NCBI GenBank assembly: GCA_963678675.1
Contig: OY783191.1
Location: forward strand, 24,076,955 to 24,140,954
Length of the DNA: 64,000 bases
Direction of reading: 5' to 3'
Source of the DNA: Xiphydria camelus
Taxonomy: Eukaryota; Arthropoda; Insecta; Hymenoptera; Xiphydriidae
Shown in pieces: positions 44,706-55,148 of the stretch. Below the pieces are notes generated by a model. The model worked only from the letters and a program-made list of their open reading frames with translations. It searched no databases and was not told where the DNA came from. The translations under genes were made by a program, and so were the position numbers. Each line of letters begins with the position of its first letter. Within the stretch, counting starts at the first letter, position 1.

Positions 44706-45040
44706 AGAAGAGATTATTTCGTGATTCTCACGCGGACAAAGTCGCAAGGGGAAAGCTATTGACTACTTACTTCTAAAGTAACTGAATATGGATTAAGAGT
44801 TACTGATGTCTGGCGAATCACACGGTCTTCTATCACAGAAATTTGGGTTATACCACATTTGTGTGTGTGTGCACTTACTCGCATTTAAAACATGTTTAGA
44901 AAAGACTAATTTTAGGCCATTTTTATACGAAGCATCATTATGATGCATAAATTTTACAGCCGGAAAGCTGAAATAAATTGTAGTATCCATTGCCAGCAAG
45001 TTGACATTGACACATCAGGTCCTACGGTCACTTAACTACA
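44706..45040. other. Unannotated stretch
   Basis: No ORF or repeat partner was seen. A short GT run lies at 44858. Confidence 0.4.
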
Positions 45041-45228
45041 AGGCCGGATGTCCACCGGATCGGGCCGACCACAATTAGGCCGATCGCTGGGCACTTGGGT
45101 GTATATATATATATATACAGATTGTGTGGGTATATATAGATATACAGATTGGGTATATATAGATATACTCAAGTGCTCAGCGATCGGCTCAGCGATTCTG
45201 GTCGGCCCGACCCGGTGGACACCCGACC
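45041..45228. mobile_element. Hairpin with AT-rich loop
   Basis: GGATGTCCACCGGATCGGGC at the left mirrors GCCCGACCCGGTGGACACCC at the right. CCGATCGCTGGGCACTTG mirrors CAAGTGCTCAGCGATCGG. The centre is TATATA repeats with two copies of TATATATAGATATACAGATT-like units. Confidence 0.75.
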
Positions 45229-45544
45229 TAAGTGACTCTGGTCAGTTCCCGTAATAAATGTTTCGGTTCGCCTAGGAGAGGCGCTGCTAAACAATATTCG
45301 CTCGCCGCCTATACGCCTCTTGCGTATCTCGAAAGTGCGCCGAAAGCGCCGCGTAGTGGCCAAGATTGGCACAAATGGGTTACACTGTCAACCAATCAGA
45401 CCTTCCGGCTTGTGCTTAACAGGCAAACCTAAGTGTACATGTGACCACATGTATAGTCGTACACCCCCGTGCCGTGTAACCCAGTACAGCACTTTTTGCT
45501 CACCAGGCGAGTAAGACGGCGCCACCACCGATGCGCACAATGCG
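45229..45544. other. GC-balanced unique stretch
   Basis: Four overlapping open frames of 60-67 codons, none with family features. No repeat partner was seen. Confidence 0.35.
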
Positions 45545-45878
45545 TATAGCAAATTTCCCTGTAGTACGCGCATCTTGGCTAGCTCCGATAAATTTCAAAG
45601 CCTTACAACCGTGATTCATGACCGATTTTTTGCAGGTAGGGTTATACCATCGTATTTGCCATAAAATTATCTTTATTTTCATATATAGTTTAATTGGTAA
45701 GCAGATCGGTGCAAATTGCTTATATCAGCTCACCTGTTTATATAGTTTTAAGGGTAGTCTTGAGCATATTTTATTAGCCTACCCATACGCGATATGTTCA
45801 TTAACGTATTATGTTTGATAAAAAATACTTTTCATCCGGTAAGCAGATCGGTGAAGAACGTCTCTAGTTCGGATCTTA
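45545..45878. repeat. W inverted duplicate, right copy
   Basis: It is the inverse of 42135-42476 and lacks the GGACGCAA element that follows the left copy. It ends AGAACGTCTCTAGTTCGGAT at the next element. Confidence 0.85.
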
Positions 45879-46673
45879 AGGCGCGTCCTGACTGAGTCGA
45901 CAGTGTCGATCGACACTGTCGATCGACACTGTCGACCAGAACATCGAAAACCGCGTCCTCACTGAGTCGACACTGTCGACTCAGTCAGGACGCGGCAGTC
46001 GACTTGGTCGATCGACATATTTTGTCGATCGACATGTCGACTGGTTTTCCACGAGTTGTCGGTAAACATCAAAGGTAGTTGAGTCGAACGCAGAGGGTTC
46101 GGCAAGGCGAGTGGTTGTTTTGGCAGCGGTGCGATGACGGTCGGCGTACGGCGTACGGTTTTTGGCGATGCTCAAAGGCCGCCCCAAACTGTTCGCTTCA
46201 TGTAGACACTAAATTACTTGGCTCATGCTTGAATGCTTATTTTTTATTCGTGTTCCGTCGCACGATAGACGGAATTCAGAATATCGGTTCGTACCGTTCG
46301 ATAGCACCGCGATCTGAATACCTCACTAGCAAACGATATATTTCGGCGAAAGCGGCAAATGCGCTTGCAGTCCCGCACATTCCCCGAAAATTTTAATCGA
46401 TACCGCTATGCGTGGAATACTAAATCTGTCTTGTAAAGGAGAGAATGACGAATTCAATAGATGACCGTCCGGAAAGACCAATCCAACCGGGGGCCCGTTT
46501 ACGCCGAGGGTCGGAACATACCTCCGGAGGGTCAGGCCTTGTAGACCCGTCGACTCGACTACCCTTTGATGTTTACCGACAAACCAGTCGACATGCCGGT
46601 CGACAAAATCCAGTCGACAAATTCTAGTCCAAAGTGTCGATCGACACTGTCGACTCAGTCAGGACGCGCCTTT
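45879..46673. mobile_element. Element with GGCGCGTCCTGACTGAGTCG ends
   Basis: AGGCGCGTCCTGACTGAGTC at the left and its inverse at 46640-46673 enclose about 795 bases. The left subterminal zone has three TCGACACTGTCGA units plus TTGGTCGATCGACATATTTT, and the right zone has CAGTCGACATGCC and CGACAAATTC. The dominant subterminal words are thus GTCGA palindromes. The interior includes a U fragment (46325-46465). No transposase was seen. Confidence 0.8.
46325..46465. repeat. U-family dispersed repeat
   Basis: ATTTCGGCGAAAGCGGCAAA, GCAGTCCCGCACATTCCCCG and GAATGACGAATTCAATAGATGA match other U copies in part of each orientation. Confidence 0.5.
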
Positions 46674-46803
46674 AGACTACTACACCGACCCGTGAGAGAC
46701 CGCGCTTAGTGCGATGCCATGCTGATTTGCCGCGTCTCCGCTATTCTCGACAGCAGTGCGACAAATCGGTCGCAGGAAAATCGTATCGCCTCAGTTAGGC
46801 CTA

Positions 46804-47095
46804 ACTCGGGTTCGATTCTCACTGTCAGCCGAAACTTTTTCAAAAAATGTTACAGCAAAATAATATCAGGTAAATTTTAAATTTTAATTATTTCCAAACG
46901 ATAGTAATAATGTCTAGAAATGGAAACTCTTGTCTATTTAATTTGTGTCTATTTAAATTTAGAACAATTTTATAAGTGAAGTGAATCAAAAAGTGAAATG
47001 GAATTTTAAAAAATAATTTTAATTAAAAATTTACCAGATATTTGCTGTAAAATTTGTTGAAAAATTTCGGCTGTCAGTGAGAATCGAATCCGAGT
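46804..47095. mobile_element. MITE with tRNA B-box-like ends
   Basis: ACTCGGGTTCGATTCTCACT at the left and AGTGAGAATCGAATCCGAGT at the right are near-exact inverses flanked by TA. The related flank at 6652-6662 shows the uninterrupted form. GGTTCGATTC matches the Pol III B box in both ends, in opposite orientations. The interior is AT-rich and partly symmetric. Confidence 0.8.
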
Positions 47096-47274
47096 TATCC
47101 ACGTGTGAGACCGAATACCAATGCAATACACTACCATAAACATACTAATGCATCAGACATTTTTAGATACTTAAACGGCCCATATTTATAGGATGACATT
47201 TTTAATAATTCGATCTGTCATATTAATAAAAAATTTTGTACAATTTTATAAAATCATGTATTGTCGTCTCAAAC
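47096..47274 (+). repeat. PIF/Harbinger 5' leader
   Basis: It matches 6652-6830 (CCACGTGTGAGACCGAATAC, CATACTAATGCATCAGACAT). It lies directly upstream of the Harbinger ORF start, so it is that element's untranslated 5' part. Confidence 0.6.
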
Positions 47275-47460
47275 ATGTCGTCTAGTGATTCGAGTGATGA
47301 AGATATCATTTTAATGTAAAATTATTTTTAAAAATCGAAGAAAGAAGAGATTTTGGGTCCATCCATACATTGAAAGGAACTATGGTAGCAAACTATTTAT
47401 AGCAGCAAGAGAATTGAGTGAAAATTATAAGTCTAAGACAATGTATAGAATATTAAAAAA
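47275..47460 (+). pseudogene. PIF/Harbinger transposase 5' fragment, second copy
   Basis: ATG at 47275 gives MSSSDSSDEDIILM and a stop. The same frame resumes KKRRFWVHPYIERNYGSKL and ELSENYKSKTMYRIL, then is cut by the hairpin MITE at 47461. It parallels 26953-27441 but has additional stops. Confidence 0.7.
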
Positions 47461-47674
47461 ACAAAACGTGTAGCCGCCACACGGGGAAGAAGTAAAACTT
47501 CGATACCAGTTTCTCTGAATTTGATTCCGGTGGTATTAGTTTCAATTGGCTCTACGAAGAAGTATTGTAAAAGACTTGTATAGAGCCAATTGAAACTAAT
47601 ACCACCGGAATCAAATTCAGAGAAACTGGTATCGAAGTTTTACTTCTTCCGCGTGTGGCGGCCACACGTTTTGT
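47461..47674. mobile_element. CAAAACGTGTGRCCGCC hairpin MITE, copy 1
   Basis: This 214-bp near-perfect hairpin starts ACAAAACGTGTAGCCGCC, with arms of about 90 bases and a loop around TACGAAGAAGTATTGTAAAA. It is inserted in the Harbinger ORF. A second copy at 54838-55051 is inserted in a different ORF relic. Confidence 0.9.
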
Positions 47675-47893
47675 TTCTTTTATTTGAGCAATACTGCGGT
47701 CAAACCAGGAAATGTTTATTGTTAGTTTAACAATGTTTTTTTACGAACGTGCATTGTTAAGCATTTAGGTTCAATGATGCAATAATACAATAGGGGGGAG
47801 CAGGAAATGCCGGTCACCTAAGCTGAATTAGACCTAACCGAGTAAATTTTATCTCAAAGTTGAAAATAAACAAGTATGTAATAAGTCTTTAGA
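47675..47893. other. AT-rich spacer
   Basis: No feature was seen apart from a short GC-rich run at 47790-47830. Confidence 0.4.
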
Positions 47894-48219
47894 CCCAGGT
47901 AGAAATCGTACCCAGAATTAAGCTTGTTACAGGGTTGGCTTGCAAGATAGAACCTTGCGGCAAGGTTGCAAAACAAGGCTGATGCAAGGCAAATCGGTTA
48001 CGCGTCTCAATGTTGTGACAGTATGCTGTGCAAGCTTCTTTCAAGGTAGACTATAGCGCTCGGGACAAGGTTGCGTTGTCGGTAATGAAGAACATTTGAG
48101 GTTGGAATTAAATTTTCATATTTTATTAAAATTGAAATTGTGTTAAAATACATAGCGATAGCATTACAAATTTTGAAAAAAAATGTATAATATTAAGACA
48201 AGTAAAATTTTTTTGCTTC

Positions 48220-48905
48220 TGCTTGACTATCACTAGGTTTACGGAACCCCGTCAATTTGACGGGTGACTTATTCAATTTACCTTATCTAATAATCTATGA
48301 GGTTAATTCAACTTAACTTTTATTAGGTAATAGTCAGGCCAAAAAACAAAAAAAAATCACTGCATGTCTGACGTTTCGGTTCCTCTGCGAACGAATCCTT
48401 CATTGCGTCTCCAAAGAGGATTCGAAGAGGAACCGAAACGTCAGACGTGTAGTGATTTTTGTTGCTTCTGGGCTGATTATTACCTCATTAAAGTTAAGTT
48501 AAATTAATATTAAACTACAGGCAACAGAAGTAATTTTATCTTAAGAATCTATGAGATTTTAGACTAATTGGTGAAATACTTTTCCGTACATTACACTTCG
48601 CTGTACAAGAAAGGTATAGGTATTCAATTTCGATTATCTAATAATCTATGAGGTTAATTTAACTTAATTTTTATTAGGTAATAATCAGGCCAAAACAACA
48701 AAAATCACTGCACGTCTGATGTTTCGGTTCCTCTGCGAACGAATCATTCATTGCGTCTCCGAAGAGGATTCGAAGAGGAACCGAAACGTCAGACGTGTAG
48801 TGATTTTTGTTGTTTTTTGGCCTGATTATTACTTAATAAAAGTTAAGTTAAATTAATATTAAACTACAGGCAATAGAAGTAATATTATCTTAAGAATCTA
48901 TGAGG
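48220..48905 (+). repeat. Hairpin satellite, two units of about 351 bp
   Basis: Each unit has AACTTAACTTTTATTAGGTA at one side, GTCTGACGTTTCGGTTCC and its inverse GGAACCGAAACGTCAGAC in the middle, and AAAGTTAAGTTAAATTAA at the other. A linker with AATAT.AAACTACAGGCAA follows. Confidence 0.88.
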
Positions 48906-49255
48906 TATGTCCTTTCTATGCTATTCGCCTGCGAGTCGATGGAATATCTGGCCTTCCTAAACCTCGCGTACCTCCTCCAGGTAATTTTTCCATCCTGGCT
49001 GCATCGATAACGCTGGATCTTTAACTCCGTGAAAGATGAGCATAAGAGATAATAAAGAAACTTTTCATCTATCTGCGCCCTGCAAATAATTTCATTAAAT
49101 TAGCTATTAATACTTACCCTTCTATGCAGGAAGCTGGATAATCCTTATTTCCTGCTCGTCCGAATGTTCTAATTAATAACGCACGTTAACGTTAAACGCT
49201 GACGACTTCTTAACCAAAAAATCACGCGTAAACCAAACTGATCACGGATATACTA

Positions 49256-49411
49256 GGTCTGTTCCAACCGAGCCGAAAACCGTGCACGGAACGGTACACG
49301 TCATACGCAGTAGGATGATGGAACGGATTTTCACTACTGCGCATAACCGTTTCTCTACTGCGCATGACGTGTACCGTTCATGTACGATTCTCAGCTCGGT
49401 TGGAACAAACC
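49256..49411. mobile_element. Hairpin MITE GGTCTGTTCCAACCGAG (156 bp)
   Basis: The ends GGTCTGTTCCAACCGAGC and GCTCGGTTGGAACAAACC are flanked by TA. Copy 2 of the host element at about 53425 reads across without it. The inner arms share GTACACGTCATACGCAGTA and its inverse. Confidence 0.88.
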
Positions 49412-49706
49412 TACTTTTGACAGCTGAGGCGATGCGCACGCCACGCCGCGGATTTTTATGACATCTGTTCGCTAAGCTGCCGGCATAACCTTGTATTTGC
49501 CTTGTACTTACCTTGCCGCGCGAACCTAGTATCTCTGTTATTGCAAGCTTGAAACAGGCTAACACTACAGGGCAGTGGTCAGTTTCGGCTATGTAAGGAA
49601 CAGACAGGCTTGCAGCAACCCTGTATTAACCTTGCAGCTTAACCTTGCAAAACGTACCTTGTAACAATGTTCAACCTTGCACAACCTGGACAGATTTCTA
49701 CCTGAG

Positions 49707-50234
49707 GAGTACCTACCTATTTTCTGAATCTTTTGTTGAAATTTAGATTAAATGATTTCTCTTTAAGTTATAATCAAAGAAGTAAAAATATAACGTCGAC
49801 TGGCATTCCACAAATGGAGCCTCCTAGAAAAACATAATCTATACATGGAACACGCGTTTTCTACTCTTTCACCCCGAGTCGAATATTTGAACCTAGAATG
49901 TCCTATAATTTCGAATACTTTTTAGGATGTATTAGGACTTAATAGGTCTACGTAAACGTTACTTTCTATTCTGTGCAAAATCCTAAGTGAGCCTAAAAAG
50001 TTCTACTTATTGCAGATTTGGGATGGTTTTAGGACTTTTTAGGACTAACGCAAAAACCGAAAATGACTTACTTTAACCGATATTTTATTCCTTTTGGATT
50101 CCTCAATATTTCAGATTATTGCATGATAAAAAACTGTATGTGTCAAAAGAATATGCACGTCCACTTCGAACTGAATCATATGTGTATATGCAGTGACTCT
50201 ACACTACTACCTGCTGACCCGCCTAGTAGTGTCG
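49707..50234. repeat. Left end of candidate element with TTTTAGGACT motifs
   Basis: CCCGAGTCGAATATTTGA begins at 49873. TTTTTAGGATG, TATTAGGACTT, TTTTAGGACTTTTTAGGAC and similar words follow to 50045. Before 49873 and after 50050 the DNA is AT-rich with no gene recognised. Confidence 0.5.
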
Positions 50235-50560
50235 GTTTTTTAAAAGTGAAACTTCTTTGATGAGGGTACTAAAATCGCGCGCGCCGACACGAGAGACCGT
50301 AACGAAACCCACACACTCCAGCGCTTCCGATCGTGCCTCACTCATACAGCGCTCTCGAAACTGCCTCCAATACACCGCTCTCAACTCTGCCCCATTCCAC
50401 CGCTCTCTACCGTACGTAGACTATCGCCTTTGCCAGGCAAGCCACACATGTGTCGATTTTGCGAGGCTGGAGCGCCAGGCCGCCGTGCGACTATCACTCA
50501 CGCGGCGAGGCTCACTATTATCGCAACATAAGTAAAACGCACTAATCTAGATATCATCTG
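50235..50560. other. GC-rich patch with CGCTCTC repeats
   Basis: GCGCTCTCGAAACTGCC, CCGCTCTCAACTCTGCC and CCGCTCTCTACCG form a short degenerate tandem series at 50350-50412. The open 92-codon frame (50257-50535) is unrecognised and compositionally repetitive. Confidence 0.35.
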
Positions 50561-50574
50561 TACATCGGTCGTAA

Positions 50575-50660
50575 CAGCGAGGCAGGCGGTATGTTTTGGT
50601 GAATGGGGGTTACGAATGCGTTCGTAGTCCCACACATTTCCCTCAAAACTACCTCTCAGT
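50575..50660 (+). repeat. U-family dispersed repeat fragment
   Basis: GCGAGGCAGGCGGTATGTTT and GTCCCACACATTTCCCTC match the first 85 bases of other U copies. Confidence 0.5.
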
Positions 50661-51129
50661 GTATCTAATTGTAAACCACGGCTACATAACGGAATTACTG
50701 TATCTCTTTGAATCCAATATAATCACCAGTAATATTGTGAGTGCAGTGTTAAATCATTTCAACTACCCAGGTAGAAATCGTACCCCGAAATAAGCTTGTT
50801 ACAAGGTTGGCCGGCAAGGTAGAACCTTGCGGCAAGGTTGCAAAACAAGGCTGATGCAAGGCAAATCCGTTACGCGTTTCAATGTTGTGACAGTATGCTA
50901 TGCAAGGTTGTTTCGAGGTAGACTATGGCGCTTGGGACAAGGTTGCGTTGTCGGTAATGAGTCGGTAATGAAGAACATTTGAGGTTAGAATTAAATTTTT
51001 ATATTTTATTGATAATTAAAATTGGGTTACAATATATAGCGATAGCATTACAAATTTAGAAAAATAATGTATAATACTAAGAAGAGTAAAATTTTATTAT
51101 TCCTACTTTACTATCACTAGGTTTACGGA

Positions 51130-52590
51130 ACCCCGTCAATTTGACGGGTGACTTATTCAATTTCGATTGTTTAATAATATATGAGATAATTTTAACTTAA
51201 CTTTTATTAGGTAATAATCAGGCCAAAAAACAACAAAAATCACTGCTCGTCTGACGTTTGGGTTCCACTTCGAACGAATCCTTCATTTCGTCTCCGAAGA
51301 GGGTTCGGAGAGGAATCCAAGCGTCAGACGTGTTGTGATTTTTGTTGCTTTGGCCTGATTATTACCTAATAAAAGTTAAGTTAAATTAACCTCATATATT
51401 ATTAAACAATCGAAATTGAATACCTATACCTCTCTTGTACAGCGAAATATAATGTACGGAAAAGTATTCTAACAATTTAGTCTAAAATCTCATAGATTCT
51501 TAAGATAATATTACTTCTGTCGCCTGTAGTTTAATATTAATTTAACTTAACTTTTATTAGGTAATAATCAGGCCAAAAAACAACAAAAATCACTGCTCGT
51601 CTGACGTTTGGGTTCCTCTTCGAACGAATCCTTCATTTCGTCTCCGAAGAGGGTTCGGAGAGGAATCGAAGCGTCAGACGCGTGTTGTGATTTTTGTTGC
51701 TTTGGCCTGATTATTACCTAATAAAAGAGTTAAGTTAAATTAACCACATATATTATTAAACAATCGAATTTGAATACCTATACCTCTCTTGTACAGCGAA
51801 ATATAATGTACGGAAAAGTATTCTAACAATTTAGTCCAAAATCTCATAAATTCTTAAGATAATATTACTTCTGTCGCCTGTAGTTTAATATTAATTTAGC
51901 TTAACTTTTATTAGGTAATAATCAGGCCAAAAAACAACAAAAATCACTGCACGTCTGACGTTTCGGTTCTTCTTCGAATGAATCCTCCATTGTGTCTCCG
52001 GAGAGGGTTCGGAGAGGAATCGAAGCATCAGACGTGTTGTGATTTTTGTTGCTTTTTTGGCCTGATTATTACCTAATAAAAGTTAAGTTAAATTAACCAC
52101 ATATAATATTAAACAATCGAAATTGAATACCTATACCTCTCTTGTACAGCGAAATATAATGCACGGAAATGTATTCTAACAATTTAGTCTAAAATCTCAT
52201 AGATTCTTAAGATAATATTACTTCTGTCGCCTGCAGTTTAATATTAATTTAACTTAACTTTTATTAGGTAATAATCAGGCCAAAAAACAATAAAAATCAC
52301 TGCACGTCTGACGTTTGGGTTCCTCTTCGAACGAATCCTTCATTTCGTCTCCGAAGAGGGTTCGGAGAGGAATCGAAGCGTCAGACGTGTTGTGATTTTT
52401 GTTGCTTTGGCCTGGTTATTACCTAATAAAAGAGTTAAGTTAAATTAACCACATATATTATTAAACAATCGAATTTGATTACCTATACCTCTCTTGTACA
52501 GCGAAATATAATGTACGGAAAAGTATTTTACCAATTTAGTCTAAAATCTCATAGATTCTTAAGATAATATTACTTCTTCGGGAGATGTGG
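51130..52590 (+). repeat. Hairpin satellite, four units of about 352 bp
   Basis: TTAACTTAACTTTTATTAGG starts units at 51192, 51542, 51896 and 52249. Each unit contains a hairpin of about 225 bases centred on GTCTGACGTTTGGGTTCC and its partner, and a linker of about 125 bases with ACCTATACCTCTCTTGTACA and TCATAGATTCTTAAGATAAT. The apex and some arms differ (GTTTGGG versus GTTTCGG), so units have diverged or exchanged parts. Confidence 0.93.
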
Positions 52591-53496
52591 AGTCAAATCT
52601 TCAGTGGTGACTGGATTGCTCTGCATGGTTCTATGACGTAGCCTGAGGGGCACAGGTCTCATGCCCTTTCCTCTGATCTGAAATACGAATTCGATATAAT
52701 ACTCCTTATAAGGAATACGAATTCGATATAATACTGCCTACTATTAATCTCAGGGACGTTACTTACTCGATAGCTGAGCTGCTACACTGACCAATGCCTG
52801 CGGTCTCCTTTCCATGTTCCTTCGCCTCCGAGTCGATGGAATATCTGGCCTTCCTGAACCTCGCGTACCTCCTCCGGGCAATTTTTCCATTCTGGCTGCA
52901 TTGATGACGCTGGATCTGCAGCTGTATGGAAGACAAGCATATGCGATAATAAAGAAACTTATTCATCTATCTGCTTTTTGCAAATAATTTCATGAAATTA
53001 GCTATTAATACTTACCCTTCTATGCAGAAGAAGCTGGATAATATTTATTTTCTGCTCGTAGGTCCTTATTCCGAAGATCTTGCCCCCGAATGTTTTAACC
53101 CATTCCGTGTAAACGTGGGTCATTCGTGTCCACGCGATTTTTAACCATTTGCGTGGTGCAGTACGCAAATTCGTTATGGTTAATATATGGTTATCTAAAC
53201 AATTCGTTTTTTTCTAGAGGAATCCTTTTGAAATTTGTTTGAACACGTTTAAGAAAGTGAGGCTGGACACAAATAACCCACGTTTACACTCAACGTGCAC
53301 TAAAAAAACGTTTACACTCGATGTGCACTAAAGAAACGTTTGCACGTTAACATTAAACACTGACGGCTTCTTAAACAAAAAAAACACGCGTGAACCGAAC
53401 TGATCGCAACTGATGCTAACCTCAATCTAAGGGCTCTGACAGCTGAGGTGATACGCACGCCACGCCGCGGATTTTTATGATATCTATTCGCTAAGC

Positions 53497-53618
53497 GCAG
53501 GGCCGTGTCTAACGAGGGGCCATTTCGTGCCACGCACGAAGGCGCACTAGCCATGGGGCGCCGACACTAGAAAAGGGCGCTAAGCACGAAGACGTCTCAA
53601 CATCTAGAGGCGGCACTG
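53497..53618. mobile_element. 122-bp insertion with 11-bp target duplication
   Basis: ATTCGCTAAGC occurs immediately before (53486-53496) and after (53619-53629) the insert. Copy 1 of the host element at about 49467 has the site once. The insert begins GCAGGGCCGTGTCTAACG and has no poly(A) tail or inverted ends. An 11-bp duplication suggests endonuclease-type (LINE-mediated) or other non-TA integration. Confidence 0.75.
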
Positions 53619-53860
53619 ATTCGCTAAGCTGCCGGCACAACCTTGTTTTCGCCTTGTTTTCACCTTGTCGCGCGAACCTGGTATCTCTCTGTTATTGCAA
53701 GCTTGAAACAGGCTAACGGTACAGGGCAGTGGTCAGTTTCGGCTATGCAAGGAACAGACAGGCTTGCAGCAACCCTGTTTTAACCTTGCAGCGTAACCTT
53801 GCAAAACGTACCTTGTAACAAGGTTCAACCTTGCACAACCTGGACAGATTTCTACCTGGG

Positions 53861-54610
53861 TAACCGATACGGTTTAAATTCACCACTCTACGTTTTCGGT
53901 CACTATTTGTGTCACGCAGTAGTGCCTTCGGGATTTACGACCTCGAGGAGATCTACTCTTGATCGCACATGTTATAGTTATTAACTTGAAACTGAAGAAA
54001 AATGACGCAAAAATCAATCGCTGTTTAGACTGTGCAGAGGGGGTCTGGTTTTCGTTGCTCGAGAGGGTTTCTTCGGGCGATGAAAGTTATTGTTCGTATT
54101 ATGAGGTGACGTAGGGTCGCACCTCCACTAAGAGGACTGTTTAGTCTCACCATAAATCTAGCGTTTAGGACCCTTTTTTTGGGCGTATCCATAAGATGAT
54201 ATGAGAAGCCAGACTAGAGGGCGCAGAGTTACTTGTGAGTTGTTTGTATTTCCTTTGTACATTTTCAGTCTTCCGGATTTTACCGCGTCGAATGGCCGGC
54301 TATACGGAGCTCGTGTAGTCTGCGATCGGAGTCGTGACCTTTCTCGAGTAACCACCATGCATTACTGTCCATTCTTTCGTGTGTGTATGTGTATGTGTGT
54401 GTATATTAATTTATAATTTTTGTTGCAAAAAAAGACAATAGAACGGTCAAAAGAGTACAGTGACAGGCAACGTGTAAAATAAATTTTCAATTTCGTTAAC
54501 GTCAATGAACACTGAACATTTTTTCGCGTGTGTGTTATACTAAAATTTTGGCAAAAACGGGAAAACAACGGGCAAAAGAGTTTCATGACAGGCACCATGT
54601 AAAGAAAACA
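53861..54610. other. Unannotated stretch
   Basis: Open frames of 61-71 codons show no family features. Two related segments (CGGTCAAAAGAGTACAGTGACAGGCA and CGGGCAAAAGAGTTTCATGACAGGCA types) lie at about 54443 and 54569. A short GT run lies at 54381-54400. Confidence 0.4.
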
Positions 54611-54837
54611 ATGACGAAAACACTACCTAAAACTAATGCAGAATGAAGTCGAAAATGGAGAGAGAGAATTAAATTAACACAATCAAATATTGCTGTATCT
54701 GCTAATGCAGATCAACACCAGTCCCAAACCCTGGAGAATGTAACAGATTTTCAAGTTCCTGGGGGATCCAATATCGGTGAAAATACATCCAGTGAATATG
54801 ATATTCCTTACACTACATTTTGTGCCCATAAAAAAAC
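54611..54837 (+). pseudogene. TNAER-type transposon ORF fragment
   Basis: ATG at 54611 gives MTKTLPKTNAE, a TGA, then in frame SRKWRERIKLTQSNIAVSA and an acidic, Gln/Asn-rich stretch through SSEYDIPYTTFCAHKK, where a hairpin MITE cuts it. The start KTNAER-x-R-WRER-K is a short basic motif seen at the N-terminus of many uncharacterised insect transposon proteins. One base change (CGA to TGA) would account for the stop. No catalytic domain is present. Confidence 0.5.
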
Positions 54838-55051
54838 ACAAAACGTGTGACCGCCACACGCGGAAGAAGTGAAACTTCGATATCAGTTTCTCTGAATTTG
54901 ATTCCGGTGGTATTAATTTCAATTGGCTCTACGAAGAAGCATTGTAAAAGACTTGTATAGAGCCAATTGAAACTAATACCACCGGAATCAAATTCAGAGA
55001 AACTGATATCGAAGTTTCACTTCTTCCGCGTGTGGCGGTCACACGTTTTGT
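54838..55051. mobile_element. CAAAACGTGTGRCCGCC hairpin MITE, copy 2
   Basis: This 214-bp near-perfect hairpin is highly similar to 47461-47674. It sits between the TNAER ORF fragment and the tRNA-like sequence. Confidence 0.9.
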
Positions 55052-55060
55052 TTTTTCATA

Positions 55061-55148
55061 CCCTACCGGGACTCGAACCTGCGATCTTTACGACGAGCTG
55101 CTTCGAAACTGGGAATATTTTCGCACTCTACCAATTGAGCCACCGACT
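55061..55148 (-). pseudogene. tRNA-like sequence (tRNA-derived SINE or tRNA relic)
   Basis: On the minus strand GTGGCTCAATTGGTAGAG (55143-55126) matches a tRNA D-arm and A box. GGTTCGAGTCC (55079-55069) matches a T-arm and B box. The segment between is about 47 bases, longer than normal unless an intron is present. The acceptor ends (GAGTCGG and GGTAGGG) do not pair and two T-stem pairs fail. It is therefore not a sound tRNA but could be a SINE head or decayed gene. Confidence 0.6.

Larger units (their letters stand above)
47894..49706. mobile_element. CCCAGGTAG element, CAAGGTTG subtype, copy 1
   Basis: It begins CCCAGGTAGAAATCGTACCC and ends CAGATTTCTACCTGAG. Both subterminal zones are packed with CAAGGTTG, GCAAGGC and the inverse CAACCTTG or AACCTTGCA. 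The interior has AGGTTTACGGAACCCCGTCA, two satellite hairpin units (48220-48905) and GC-rich sequence shared with copy 2. It is about 1.8 kb and has no transposase ORF. A hairpin MITE (49256-49411) is inserted near the right end. Confidence 0.85.
50766..53860. mobile_element. CCCAGGTAG element, CAAGGTTG subtype, copy 2
   Basis: It begins CCCAGGTAGAAATCGTACCC and ends CAGATTTCTACCTGGG, flanked by TA on both sides (50764-50765 and 53861-53862). At 3.1 kb it is longer than copy 1, mainly because the hairpin satellite has four units instead of two. Subterminal CAAGGTTG/CAACCTTG words are dense at both ends (50800-50945 and 53635-53840). No transposase ORF was found. Confidence 0.88.

Noticed and set aside
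51130..52590. CRISPR-like array of regularly spaced repeats
   Set aside because: Units are about 352 bp, contain long hairpins, and lie in a eukaryotic transposon. There are no short repeats with unique spacers and no cas genes.
55061..55148. Functional tRNA gene
   Set aside because: The acceptor stem does not pair, the T-stem has mismatches and the distance between D and T arms is too long without a demonstrable intron.
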